The notes under the pieces: model-generated
Database searches by the model: none
What the model saw: only the letters and a program-made list of their open reading frames with translations
What the model was told of the DNA's origin: nothing
NCBI GenBank assembly: GCA_036365145.1
Contig: JAEOAD010000048.1
Span: 16,623,001 to 16,687,000, forward strand
Direction of reading: 5' to 3'
From: Orientallactaga sibirica
Taxonomy: Eukaryota > Chordata > Mammalia > Rodentia > Dipodidae
Length of the DNA: 64,000 bases
Translations under genes and position numbers: made by a program
Shown: positions 54,471-64,000 of the stretch, in pieces
Layout: each line of letters begins with the position of its first letter
Numbering within the stretch: position 1 is the stretch's first letter

Positions 54471-55207
54471 TAAGTGTAAAAACCTGTGAGCAAGTGAAAG
54501 CATGCCAGGGGCTGTACCCTGCTGCCCTAGAGGCGGGCGTCTCTAGTGTGCCCTCTCACTTGTTCGCAGTCCTGGGAGGAAGGCTTTGAGAGTGGGCCTC
54601 AGACTATCCCTTCCAGAGAGACCTTTGAGGAGGCAAAGCTTGAATGAGGCTAAGACGATGCAGTGGGTAAAGGGACTTCAAAGGTCTCCTCCACTGTGGC
54701 TGGAAATCTTTCCTAAGGCAAAATTTTCAAGGCCATTACTTTGGCTATTTTACGAATCATCAGACAGTCTGTGGTCAATCTTGTCAGAAGACTAAACAAA
54801 TGTAATTCCCTAATTAGCTTCTGCCTGGAACGTGCGTGCAGCCCTCACAGCCATCCATCACTCCTGCTGGACGGTGCACTGGAGGGGATCCGGTCAGCAC
54901 TGGAATTAGTAAATTCAGTGTAGGTATTGAGAAGAAACTGCTTTGCCAGATAAATCAGGCTGTTGAACCTTCCCATCAGTGGTCACAGAATAATCATTTG
55001 AAGTTTTAAAAAGATGCTTAGAAATGCTCAGAAGAGAGAGAATGGAAACTTGAGGGAGATGAGAAACATCTGTCTTCTGTATTGTGCCACAATCAACTTT
55101 GGAGCACCGAGGAGCAAAGAGACCTTCCTGCTCACACACAGAGATAGGTTTACAAGGTGGAAAATCTCACTTAAAACTAGTATTAAAATGCACCATATGC
55201 TTTAAAT
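54471..55207. other. Unassigned sequence, no gene seen
   Basis: Frames to 74 codons. No repeat is recognised. Confidence 0.4.
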
Positions 55208-55882
55208 TTTTAATTAAGGTATAATGCATGCGTTAAAGTCTGTAAAAGGCACTAATCTTCAAGGTACAGCTCAATTAATCTTTATGTCTGTGAGCATCAC
55301 CCAGAACAGGGCATAAAACATTGCCAGCATCCCCGAGGACTCTGCTTGCCTCCTACCCACTGCTTACTCTCAGGGGTGACCACAGTTCTGGCTTTTATCC
55401 CCACAGAGTAGTTTTGTCTGCTTCTGAACATCACATACATTGAATCTGTCAATGCATAGTTTTCTGAAACTGGCTGCTGCTACTCTTCCTCCTCTTCTTC
55501 TTCTTCTTGTTTTTTGGAGGTAGGGTTTCACTCTAGCCCAGGCTGACCTGGAATTCACTCTGTAGTCTCAGAGTGGCCTCGAACTCACGGTGATCCTCCT
55601 ACTTCTGTCTCCTGACTTCTGAGATTAAAGAAGTGCGCCACCACACCCAGAAAACTGGCTTCTTTTATTCAGCTCAGTGTCTGTGCCATGTATCCATATG
55701 GAATGTTTGTCAGAGTTGATATTTTTCTAATTTCTGTGTCATCTTCCATTATACAAATACAAACTTTATTCAAGCAGCCTTCTGTCAATAAGCATTTAAA
55801 ATTTGGGGCTTAACTGTTTTAGTTAATACTGAAAACATGCTTGGGTATTTGCTTGCATATTTTCTGATCCTTTGTGGGTATC
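55208..55882 (-). mobile_element. Ancient L1M-type 3' region
   Basis: 'attaaggtataatgcatgcg', 'gtacagctcaattaatc', 'agcatcacccagaacagggcataaaacattgccagcatccc', 'agttttgtctgcttctgaac' and, after the B1, 'ttattcagctcagtgtctgtgcc', 'cagccttctgtcaataagc' follow antisense L1M order. A B1 (55476-55650) is nested inside. Confidence 0.75.
55476..55650 (-). mobile_element. B1 SINE nested in L1M
   Basis: Antisense B1 with (CTT)n-rich tail. Target duplication GAAACTGGCT (55466-55475) and AAAACTGGCT (55651-55660). Confidence 0.93.
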
Positions 55883-56034
55883 CAGAAAGGCTGAAGTTTA
55901 GGATGAGCAGACCCAAGATGTCAAATCTGAAAGATACACATGTTCTTATTGTTCATTTTTACACGCACAAACACACACACACACACACATTTCTTTTTTC
56001 ATTAGTGACAACATGAATCCCTGCATCACAGACT

Positions 56035-56310
56035 ATTATGATGATTAATTGATTTATTACATGAAAAGAACCTAAAACAGCCTGGCATAAAAACAGCATT
56101 CAGTATAACTCTCATTGTCTTTTATGAAAACTCACCTGCCTCAAAACAGCATACCTGTCCCTTCATGATCTGCTTGGATGACCTTGGGTAAGTCATTTTA
56201 TCTCTCTATTTCAGGGAAACTGGCAATCAACTGCAGAATGGTGGCAGAGATCCAAGTAGTTGACATCGGGAACACGTGTATACTCTTAGCACTGACCAGC
56301 AACTAGGGGA
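56035..56310 (+). mobile_element. Two MIR-type fragments
   Basis: 56035-56115 matches the MIR 3' part ('atttattacatgaaaagaacctaaaacagcctggcat'). 56172-56310 matches the MIR core ('gatgaccttgggtaagtcattttatctctctatttcag...'), both in sense orientation. Confidence 0.65.
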
Positions 56311-56682
56311 ATGTCAGGAGGCCACCGTGCTTGTCACAGTGTCTGTACTTAGTGGGGGCTCAAGGTGACTTTTTGGATGCCTTTCTGCTAGGGTATGAGC
56401 CTCGCTGTATTAATGCTTCTTCTTGTTACGTGGGGTGATCACTGCTTTACCATGTGGGAACAAAAGCGTGGTGGAGTCTCGGGATTTGCTTTACAACCCG
56501 AGCTCCCAGGGAGCCCTTGAGCTCTGCAAGTCAGAAACACACATTCTGATCTCATGAGCCTCCACCTGGCAGGAGTCTTCAAAAGCCCTGGATCTTGACC
56601 ATGTTAAACAGCATATCTAACCTACACTGTAGGCAACCAAGTCCTCCTCTTACACAATGGATGAAAATCTGCAACTAGCCAG

Positions 56683-56790
56683 GTCTGGTTGTGCATCCTG
56701 GTGAGCCCAGCACTCAGGATCCTGAGGCCATGACTTTGAGGTCAGCCTGGGCTATATGGGGCGATCCTATCCTAAACCGACAAGACCCAT
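56683..56790 (+). mobile_element. B1-like SINE
   Basis: 'caggtctggttgtgcatcctggtgagcccagcactcagg', 'gaggtcagcctgggctatatgg', 'cctatcctaaa'. Confidence 0.7.
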
Positions 56791-56867
56791 AATGTAACAG
56801 ATTTGCATATTCTGAGCCAGTATTATGTGAATTATAGCCAAAGCCTTTTGCCTTTTGCAAAACTCTG

Positions 56868-56960
56868 CCTAGATTTTCTCATGAGTCCTCCTTATCAATA
56901 CCTTATAAGGTGGGCACTGTTTTTTTCTGTCTTGTTTTTGTAAAGATGAAAAGATATGGG
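56868..56960 (-). mobile_element. MIR fragment
   Basis: 'gtcctccttatcaataccttataaggtgggcactg...tgtaaagatgaaaagatat' is in antisense MIR order. Confidence 0.55.
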
Positions 56961-57289
56961 TGTATGGGGGGAATATTTCAAATACTGAGATAAAGTCTTA
57001 TGTGATTATGAACTGAACAGCAAAATTTAAAAACTAGGTAGAGTTGACGGGGTGGGTAATGACAGAGCCAGGCTGCTTTGGACGCTGTGTCCCCAGATAA
57101 TTTGAGCAAATAGCCTTAGGGTGGGTTTGGGGCACAGCTTCTTTTGTAGCCTGACTCGGTGTATGGTGACTCTCAGCCCCAGGGTCACCTGCAGGTGAAC
57201 GCAATGGTGTTTCATCAAAGTGGAATTTCCTTGGTCACACCACAGGTTACTTAGCCAGAATTTTGGGGGGCCGGTGATAAGACTTTTTT

Positions 57290-57440
57290 GGTGTGTGTTT
57301 GTGTGAGACAGCCTCTTCCTTATGAAGCCTAGGCTGGCTTGGAACTCTTATGTAGCAGAGGTTAGCATCCAATTCCTGATCCTCCTTCCTCAGCCTCCTG
57401 AGTTCTTGAATTATAGGTACGTACTATCATGCCTGGCTGG
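57290..57440 (-). mobile_element. B1-like SINE, diverged
   Basis: 'gtgagacagcctcttccttatgaagcctaggctggcttggaac', 'cctcagcctcctgagttcttgaattataggtacg'. Confidence 0.7.
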
Positions 57441-57593
57441 CACATTGTGTAAATGTGAACTCCAGGAGAGCAGATGGGTAGCCATGTTGATGTCTCTTCA
57501 GCACCCGGCAGCCATGGCTTTCAGAGTCCAGAGCGCTAACCATTGCACCATGGAACAGCACAGCCATGGCTTTCCAAGGAAACCTTCACCTTT

Positions 57594-57878
57594 TTTTTTT
57601 TCTATAAGCATCATTCTATTCATATGATGCATGATGGCCTTTAGTAATCTTTATTTTTCTTTATTTTTATTTTATTTATTTATTCATTAGAGACAGAGAG
57701 AAGGAAAGAGAGAGAGGGAGAGTGAGAATGGGTGCGCCAGGGCCTCTAACCACTGCAAACAAACTCCAGATGCATGCACCCCCTTTTGCATCTGGCTTAC
57801 GTGGGACCTGGAGAATCGAACCGGGGTCCTTAGGCTTCACAGGCATGTGCCTTAACTGCTAAGCCATCTCTCCAGCCC
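57594..57878 (-). mobile_element. B2-related SINE with putative 3' transduction
   Basis: A normal minus-strand SINE (about 57650-57878) is joined on its tail side to about 50 bases of non-SINE sequence (57602-57650) and then a second poly(A) (11 T, 57591-57601). The target duplication GGAAACCTTCACCTTT (57578-57593, 57879-57894) encloses all of it, so the extra DNA was inserted together with the SINE. Confidence 0.85.
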
Positions 57879-58027
57879 GGAAACCTTCACCTTTGCTGTT
57901 TTGTTGCTAAGTGGATGGTTTTAATAACCAAGCCTGGAGTTGGGCGGGTGTCGCGTGACTTGGATGGATGAGTAGGGAGAGAGCTTGATGGACAAAAAAA
58001 AAAAAAAAAGCCTTTCTAGCTAAGCTG

Positions 58028-58345
58028 CATTAGTTACTTTTCTTGTCACTGGGATAAAAATACCTGACAGAAACAAAGAGGGAATGATTGATTTTGGGTT
58101 CAGGGAGTTCAGTTCAGTGTCGAGCCATGACAGAGCAGCGCCACTCACATCAAGAAGCAGAGAGAAGGAAATTTCAGGGCTCTTGTGGATTTTACCTTCC
58201 ACCTCATTTTATTATTATCCAGATGCTATCTACATTCAGGGAAATTCCCTGATAATCTCCACTCAGCTAAGCCTCCATGAAGTACCTTCAGAGACCCACT
58301 CACACACAGGTGTGCCTCAGTCTCTTGGGTGATTAGAAATCCAGT
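58028..58345 (-). mobile_element. ERVL/MaLR-type LTR, minus strand
   Basis: 'ttagttacttttcttgtcactgggataaaaatacctgacagaaac' at the left and 'acaggtgtgcctcagtctcttgggtgattagaaatcc' at the right are landmarks of antisense rodent ERVL-group LTRs. The start of a related element recurs at 63837. Confidence 0.55.
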
Positions 58346-58611
58346 GGGTAGAATGGAAGGTCCTCCTGTCAGCTTGTGTAGAGGTCAGGCAGCCCATCAT
58401 TGTGATGCCACAGGTCAGTATGTCGCAGGAGGTGGCAGTTTTTTGATCAAACCTGGGACTACCTGGAGGAGAGGATTGGTAGATGAACGTGTTTGAGTAG
58501 GGACATAGAGACGTGTGTGCACTGGAGAGACCTCGAGGTAACAGACCCGACACGGGTCTGCGAAGGAAAGTCACTCCATCTGCTCCGTCTAGCATGCCTC
58601 ACTGTTTCTTT
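58346..58611. other. Unassigned sequence, no gene seen
   Basis: A 92-codon minus-strand frame overlaps the LTR edge and is not recognised. Confidence 0.4.
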
Positions 58612-58830
58612 CCTTGTTTCGTTTTAGAGAGAGAGAGGGAGAGAGTGGGCGCGCCAGGGCCTCAGCCACTGCAATAGAACTCCACATGCTTGTGCCACCT
58701 AGTTGGGCATTTGCGACCTTGTGCTTGCCTCACCTTTGTGCTTCTGGCTTAGGTGGGATCTGGAGAGTCGAACCTGGGTCCTTAGGCTTCGTAGGTGAGA
58801 TCCTTAACCACTAAGCCATCTTTTCACTTT
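58612..58830 (-). mobile_element. B2-related SINE, older long-type variant
   Basis: 'gggcgcgccagggcctcagcc', 'gccacctagttgggcatttgcgaccttgtgcttgcctcac' (long-type insert), 'ctaagccatc'. Confidence 0.88.
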
Positions 58831-58924
58831 TGAAGAATTACCTTTCCTTTGCTCCTAGCCCAGACTCCCCTTCAACAAATACCCTTTGAGATTCCTCTTA
58901 GCTGAAGCTGTTTTAAAATAACTT

Positions 58925-59165
58925 GAATCTGAACCAGTGTACTCCTATAATCCTAGCACTTGAGAGGTAAAGGCAAAAGGACCGTGAGTTCGAGATTAGT
59001 GTGGACCACACAGTGTAACCCTGTCTCCAAGAGAAAAGCCAAAGGCTTGTGATGTAGTTCAGTACAATTGCCATATAGGGCTCTTATCTAGCATGTGCAG
59101 TTCCTGGGTTTGATCCCCAGTAGCTACCACTGCAAAATAACAACAGTTATAATAATAATAATAAT
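58925..59165 (+). mobile_element. B1-ID composite SINE (B4-like)
   Basis: B1-like part ('cctataatcctagcacttgagagg...gtgagttcgagattag...aaccctgtctcc') is followed by an ID-like part ('atgtagttcagtacaattgcc...gggtttgatccccagtagc') and an (AAT)n tail. Confidence 0.7.
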
Positions 59166-59793
59166 GATAATGATAGCTATTACCATAGTTTGAATTTGAA
59201 TTTGAATGCCTCAATTCTGTTTGAGTTTGTGGCTATTATTGTACTGCCTCACAGCACCCAGCTTCACTTTTGTTCATCCCATTGGCATCCTGTAGGCATT
59301 TAAATGGCTGCCTTTTCGTTTTGCTTTGTTTTTGAAAGAACTGACTCTTCCTTCAGGGAGCTTTCCCCTTGAGCACCATTTCTTTCTCCTTTTATGGTCT
59401 CTTCCCCCAAATGATTCTCATCTTAACTTTTAATACATTTTATTAGGAAATAGTTATAGTCTTAGAGCAGTTCAAAAAAAATCTAAAAAAACAAACACAT
59501 AAAGAGGTACAACCGTTACTCATCGTCCCTCAATGATATTTACATAACAATATTTGACATTGTCATGGTAGATTTAACTGTTGCAGTCTAAACCTGCTTA
59601 GTTTTCATGAGTTTTGGTATGCATTCATTTTTGTGTATATATTTTTGTGCATAGTTCCGTGACACTTTGTCATGGGGACAGAGATAGTCTAGACATGGTT
59701 GTGGGTTTTGACAGTGTCAGAGCCTTTCTGGGCTAATCTTGAATACTAAAACTCTTTCAGTTCATGACTTGAGTTCATTTGTTGTTGTTTTCC

Positions 59794-59797
<4 letters not shown>
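59166..59797. other. Unassigned, partly old L1-like
   Basis: 59425-59600 ('ttttattaggaaatagttatagtcttagagcagttc...') may be an antisense L1 3' end. The rest is unrecognised. Confidence 0.35.
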
Positions 59798-59824
<27 letters not shown>

Positions 59825-59978
59825 TTTTTTTTTTTTTTTTTTTTGAGGTAGGGTCTCGCTCTAGACCAGGCTGACCTGGAATCCACTATGTAGTCTCAGG
59901 GTGGCCTTGAACTCACAGCAGTTGGTTACCTCTGCCTCCTGAGTACTGGGTTAGAGGAATGCACCACCATGCCTGGCT
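59798..59978 (-). mobile_element. B1 SINE with long poly(T)
   Basis: T-rich tail of about 48 bases (T with TTTTTC), TGAGGTAGGGTCTCGCTCTA ... 'gcaccaccatgcctggc'. Confidence 0.93.
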
Positions 59979-60096
59979 CGACTCTTGACTTTATTATCTC
60001 CTGGTCACATGGAATGGTGAACAAGGACAGAAGGAGGGATGCATAAAATGGTATGCAGGCACAATTTATTGGAAAGAGATAGAACCGGGCTCTCAG

Positions 60097-60705
60097 TGGT
60101 GGTTTGAATCAGATGGCCCCCATAAACTCATGTGTTTTAAATGCTTAGTCCCCAGCTGGTAGAAATTTGAAATAGAGAAACTTGCTTAAGGAGATCTGGA
60201 GCAGACTTTGTGTGTGTGTGTGTGTGTGTGTGTGGAGGGGGTGTTTATAGCGTTCCTTTTGCCAGAGCTCAGTTCACTCTTGCTGCTTTATGCCAGCTGC
60301 TGTGGCAAGATGCTGATGCCCAACCTCTGCTATGCCATCCTTTTCCTACCATTTCTGAAACTCCCCTCAAAATTGTAAGCCAAAGTAAATGCCTTCATCC
60401 CACTAGCCAGTTTTTTTTAATATTTTATTTTTATCTATTTATTTGAGAGAGATATACAGAAATAGGCAGGTAGAGAAAGAGAGAGAGAGAGGGAGAGAGA
60501 GAGAAGGAGAATGGGCATACCAGGGCCTCCAGCCACTGCAGTCGAACTCTACACGCATGCACCCCCTTATGCATCTGGCTTATGTGGATCCTGGGGTCCT
60601 TTGGCTTTGCAGGCAAATGTCTTAACCACTAAGCCATCTCTCCAGCCCCCACCAGCTGGTTTTGATCAGTAGTTTTGTCCTAGTAATGAGTAGCTATCTG
60701 CAACA
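60097..60705 (+). mobile_element. MT-like MaLR LTR split by a SINE
   Basis: TGGTGGTTTGAATCAGATGG to TATCTGCAACA, with (TG)n at 60207-60231 and the 'gtaagccaaagtaaa' block. It is interrupted at 60411-60649 and is of the same type as 791-1312. Confidence 0.85.
60411..60649 (-). mobile_element. B2-related SINE nested in LTR
   Basis: Purine-rich block, 'gggcataccagggcctccagcc', 'acccccttatgcatctggc', head CATCTCTCCAGCCCC. The antisense B-box region is partly deleted ('ggatcctggggtcctttggc'). The LTR resumes at 60650. Confidence 0.93.
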
Positions 60706-61554
60706 CCCCCCTCCATGGAAATGGGGGCTCTAGAGTTGCTGGCTATCAGTTGGCACTGCAGTGGCTTTTATGCCTGGAATGATCCTGAGTGATGACTCAT
60801 ATTGAAACCAGGTATTGAACAGGTACAGATGGGATAGGGCCACATAAACACATCTGGGAATCTTTTATTGGTGAAGAGGTAAGGTGAGAAGGCTCAAGGG
60901 AAGCCTGCCAAAATTCTAAGGAAGTTGAGCTGAATCAAGAAGTGAGAAGGGCAATTGACAGCCACCAAAATGCAATGGCCAAAGGCTGATGAGTGTATCC
61001 TGATGAGTGTGCAGCTACTGTCTTGCTGGGTAGAATTTTAGCCCATGGCCTGGACCTGCCTTACGGTGGCATTAGTTAGGATGTCATGGCAGGTTGATGT
61101 TCACCTCTCTTCAAGGGCCTACGCCCTGACTAAACTGCCTGCGACACAAGCCACCTGGCTCCTAGTCCCCCGTTATCACCACCACCATGGAGACATAGGA
61201 CAGTCCTTGCCCAGCTCTCCAACCAGACTCGCCTGATTTCCACAGAAGATGGTCCAGTCTCCTCAGGGCAGAGTCTGTTTATCCTAGAAGCTCATAGGAC
61301 ACAAAGAGGTGTTCAGAAGACATGAACTGAATAAATGAATGGATGAATGAATTCAGAAATCTTTCCGAGAATGACCCGTGAATGTCCAGCCCTATGCTAT
61401 CAGGGCATCGGGGACAGCAATATGTAGTTCCCTACCCCGTGGTAACACACCTGGGATACATGGCAAAGAAGTTTCCTTCATAGGGGAAGAGTCTGAGGTT
61501 TTAATCCTGATGGTGACACACAAGTGGGTCCAAAGCTGATGATGCAAGAGAAGC
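60706..61554. other. Mostly unassigned; L2-like end at 61258-61352
   Basis: 'tcctcagggcagagtctgtttatcc...aggtgttcagaagacatgaactgaataaatgaatgg' resembles the L2/CR1 3' end. Otherwise nothing is recognised. Confidence 0.4.
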
Positions 61555-61579
61555 CATTTTCTTTTTCTTTCTTTTTTAT

Positions 61580-61655
61580 TTTTAAATGATGCTGGAGATC
61601 AAATCCATAGGTGTAGATGCATCAGGAAAGCACTTTTCCACTGAGCTACAACTCA
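61580..61655 (-). mobile_element. ID-like SINE fragment
   Basis: 'gatgctggagatcaaatccataggtgtagatgcatcaggaaagcacttttccactgagctacaac', antisense ID-type. Confidence 0.6.
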
Positions 61656-61671
61656 GCTCAGTGTGTTGGAT

Positions 61672-61852
61672 ATATTTTTTTAATTGATTTAATTTTATTT
61701 ATTTATTTGCAAGTAGAGAATGAGAGAGAGGGTGAAGGGCAGAGAGAGATGCCACTCTGTGCATCCGGCTTTATGTGGGTACTGGGGAGTCAAGCCCAGG
61801 TCACTAGGTTTTGCAGGCAAGCTCCTTAACTGCTAACTGATCTCTCCAGCCC
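61672..61852 (-). mobile_element. B2-related SINE, internally deleted
   Basis: The body lacks the 'gggcctccagccactgcaaac' segment, passing from the purine block straight to 'gatgccactctgtgcatccggc'. The head ends GATCTCTCCAGCCC. Confidence 0.85.
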
Positions 61853-61861
61853 AATGCGCCG

Positions 61862-61960
61862 GATATTGAAGACTGGGTTTTGCAGTGTAGCTCAAGGTGT
61901 CCTCAGACTCTCAGTTCTCTTGCCTCTGCCTCCTTGGTGCTGAGATTAGAAGAGTGAACC
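61862..61960 (-). mobile_element. Degenerate B1
   Basis: 'actgggttttgcagtgtagctcaaggtgtcctcagactc...cttggtgctgagattagaag'. Confidence 0.6.
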
Positions 61961-63836
61961 ATCTTGCAGGATGGAAACCATTTTCTGCTCCTCCTGTCTG
62001 ATTTCAGGAAACTCACTTGGGGTGACTTAGACGGCAGATTCGATCGTCCTAGACTCCAGCTTGGAACAATTTGAGGTCCTTTACATCTTCACGTGACCTA
62101 AGTAACTGCTGCCTTCCAGAACCTGCTTTTATTCAGAGCTTGGCATCTGTCCCAGGAAGGTCTGAAACCTTTAAAGAAGTTGGCACTGAAGAGACCCCAG
62201 CTGATGCTCAAGTAAGTGTATATGGTCCTTTAGAAAACCTATGCACGCTCACGGTTTTCCAGCCATATTGTTCAGAGTGGAGACCCCCCTCTTTTCCCAC
62301 CACCATCTCTACTCCCCTATGTTCAAGGTGACTGGATTTTACCCTCTCTCGTGCAGAGAAGAGTCAACGAAACAAGCCTTGGGGAAACCTGATTCTTTTT
62401 ATGACTGGTTTTCCTCCGACCCACTCTCTTCTCCCGGTTTTTGTTGACTTGTGGGAAAAGATGTACAGTTGTTTTGAAGAACTTTATGAACACAGACTAT
62501 GTAGGCAAGATTAATTTTGTCCTCCAATCAAATCTATACCTGTGACCAAAAAAAAAAAAAAAAAAGAGATTAGCTTAGGTTTAAAAGTGGCTGGTGAATA
62601 AAATTAATTGCACCAACTAAATAAAATGTGTCCTGTCCAATCCATATAGATGTTGTGTCAACAAGACAAATGGACTCAGTAGCCCAAGTATCTCTGTGGA
62701 TGAAATGTATAATAATGTAATTACTTTGCCAACAAAATGCTAACTTGCTTTAATCATTCTGTTCACAGCATAATGTGAAGTGATTTAGTGGGGAAAATGA
62801 ATCCACTTACAAATTGTTTTATGGTCATAATGCAACCCTTTGGTGGAATGTGAATTGATGATAATAATTTTATGGGCAAATGATTTTTCAATTAAAATGT
62901 CTTTTCATAGACAAAATGGGAGTGTTACAAATGGCTCCCAATAACCACATGCCAAGGAGCAGGCAGGAAGGGTTGTCACCTACATTAACCAAAGCTTCGA
63001 CCGAAAAGGCTTGAAAGCTCAAAAGCTGATTTATTTTCATCAGATTGGTAATTTCCTTCTCTCCCATTTGAGAAGAATTTGCTTCCTGCCTTCACTGACT
63101 CGATACCAGAAATTAAACCCAATGGCCAATCCACCAATCACCAGCCGCCATGTTCCCTCCCCTTGCCTTAATTGACTACAGCCATATTGTTCATTAATAA
63201 GCACTTAAACCAGGGCAGTTTTCCTGCTATCTAACAAGGACCCCATTATCTTTAGTGTCCATGAAAGTAGAATAAATCACTGTAATATGGTCGTGTTTAA
63301 TTTGAAGGTCGGGGTAGAGAAAAGACTGTTTCTTTCTGGGAAAACTGACAGGATTCCTTTTAGCAAGAAGCTGTCAGTTTTTGGACACAGCTGATTCTCT
63401 AAGGAGTCAGCCTTTGGGGGAGGGGGGGGAGTTGTGTTCTCAGACAGGATGGCTGTTCCTCCCACAGGCTCATACAGGAGTGGAAGGCCTTCTCTACCCC
63501 TACATATACTGTCCTGTCATGAAGCCAGGAAGCTTCATTTTTGTCTCTGTTGACAGTTTCCTCTTCTTGCAGACTTTTTTTTTTTTTTTTTCTGGAGGCC
63601 AAAACCACCAGAAATAAAGCAGTGGCCACTTACGATTATGCAGAGAAAGGGTTCTTGTGGAGACGGTGAGGAATGAGCCATGTCAACAGGCAGGGTGGTC
63701 AAAGGGGGTGAAAGCAGATACCAAGTCGACAGGTCTGAAGAAGGAAATGTTGTCCTTCCTTGACTGTGTATCTTGAGCGAGTCGCACTCCCATTGTGAGC
63801 GTCCCTTTCTGCATCAGTAGGACAAGACTGAATATG
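61961..63836. other. Largest repeat-poor block; candidate conserved non-coding DNA
   Basis: Nearly 1.9 kb without a recognised transposable element except two homopolymers (A-run 62550-62566, T-run 63576-63592). 62600-62960 is AT-rich, with dense TAAT/ATTA cores ('aatgtaattactttgcc', 'tgaattgatgataataatttt', 'tttttcaattaaaatg'). Frames are short (at most 86 codons) and no exon is recognised. Confidence 0.35.
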
Positions 63837-64000
63837 TGTCAGTCAGACTTTATGCTGTTGTGACAATACCTGACATAAACCATTTAGGAAACAAGAATTT
63901 AATTTGGCTCCCAGGGGTCAAGAACTTCAGTCCATAGTCCTTAACTCTGTTGATTCCGGGCTTGTGGTGATTCAGAACATCGTGGCAATTGTGTTATGTG
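63837..64000 (-). mobile_element. ERVL/MaLR-type LTR, cut by the window edge
   Basis: 'gtcagtcagactttatgctgttgtgacaatacctgacataaacc' parallels the start of 58028 and the antisense start of rodent LTRs of this group. It continues beyond the window. Confidence 0.45.

Overview
The window is nuclear DNA from a rodent, and I find no protein-coding or RNA gene in it that I can support. It reads as intergenic or intronic sequence heavily colonised by retroelements. The SINE set points to the mouse-related clade (Myomorpha): 7SL-derived B1, tRNA-derived B2-related SINEs with A and B boxes, B4-type B1/ID composites, ID-like fragments, and MT-like ERVL-MaLR LTRs. The consensus flavour of the B2-related SINE and of the MaLR LTR looks to me most like a jerboa (Dipodidae, e.g. 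Jaculus). That species-level guess is from memory and unverified. The open reading frames longer than about 100 codons lie in pyrimidine microsatellites, in LTRs and SINEs, or in unremarkable sequence with no recognisable domain.

Layout. 1-6.4 kb holds a series of MaLR and ERVL LTRs, ending in a complete young MaLR-like element (4510-6375) with LTRs that differ at one base and a perfect 5-bp target duplication. 6.4-15.1 kb holds SINEs, a 558-bp pyrimidine tract (7492-8049), an old ERV LTR split by a SINE (9.86-10.57 kb) and a solo LTR with its target duplication (14702-15077). 15.7-19.8 kb holds minus-strand L1 3' ends and SINEs. 19.8-22.8 kb is an AT-rich, self-similar ancient repeat that I cannot name.

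23.9-31.1 kb contains the most striking structure: a 3.46-kb segment present twice in tandem at about 99% identity. The junction is a chimeric SINE whose left flank and right flank come from two different SINEs, as expected for unequal recombination between SINE copies.

31-43 kb is mostly single-copy sequence with L1 fragments and a pair of diverged ERV LTR-like units (35.8-39.8 kb). 43-64 kb has scattered SINEs, old L1, MIR and L2 relics, a retroviral primer-binding-site-like motif (49392), a SINE that appears to have carried 3' flanking DNA with it (57578-57894), and AT-rich single-copy blocks. Some of those blocks (about 46.5-47.0 and 62.6-63.0 kb) have the composition of conserved non-coding elements.

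No CRISPR array, operon, phage or bacterial feature is present. Coordinates of old repeats are approximate, since they were read by eye against remembered consensus sequences. Those anchored by target-site duplications are exact.
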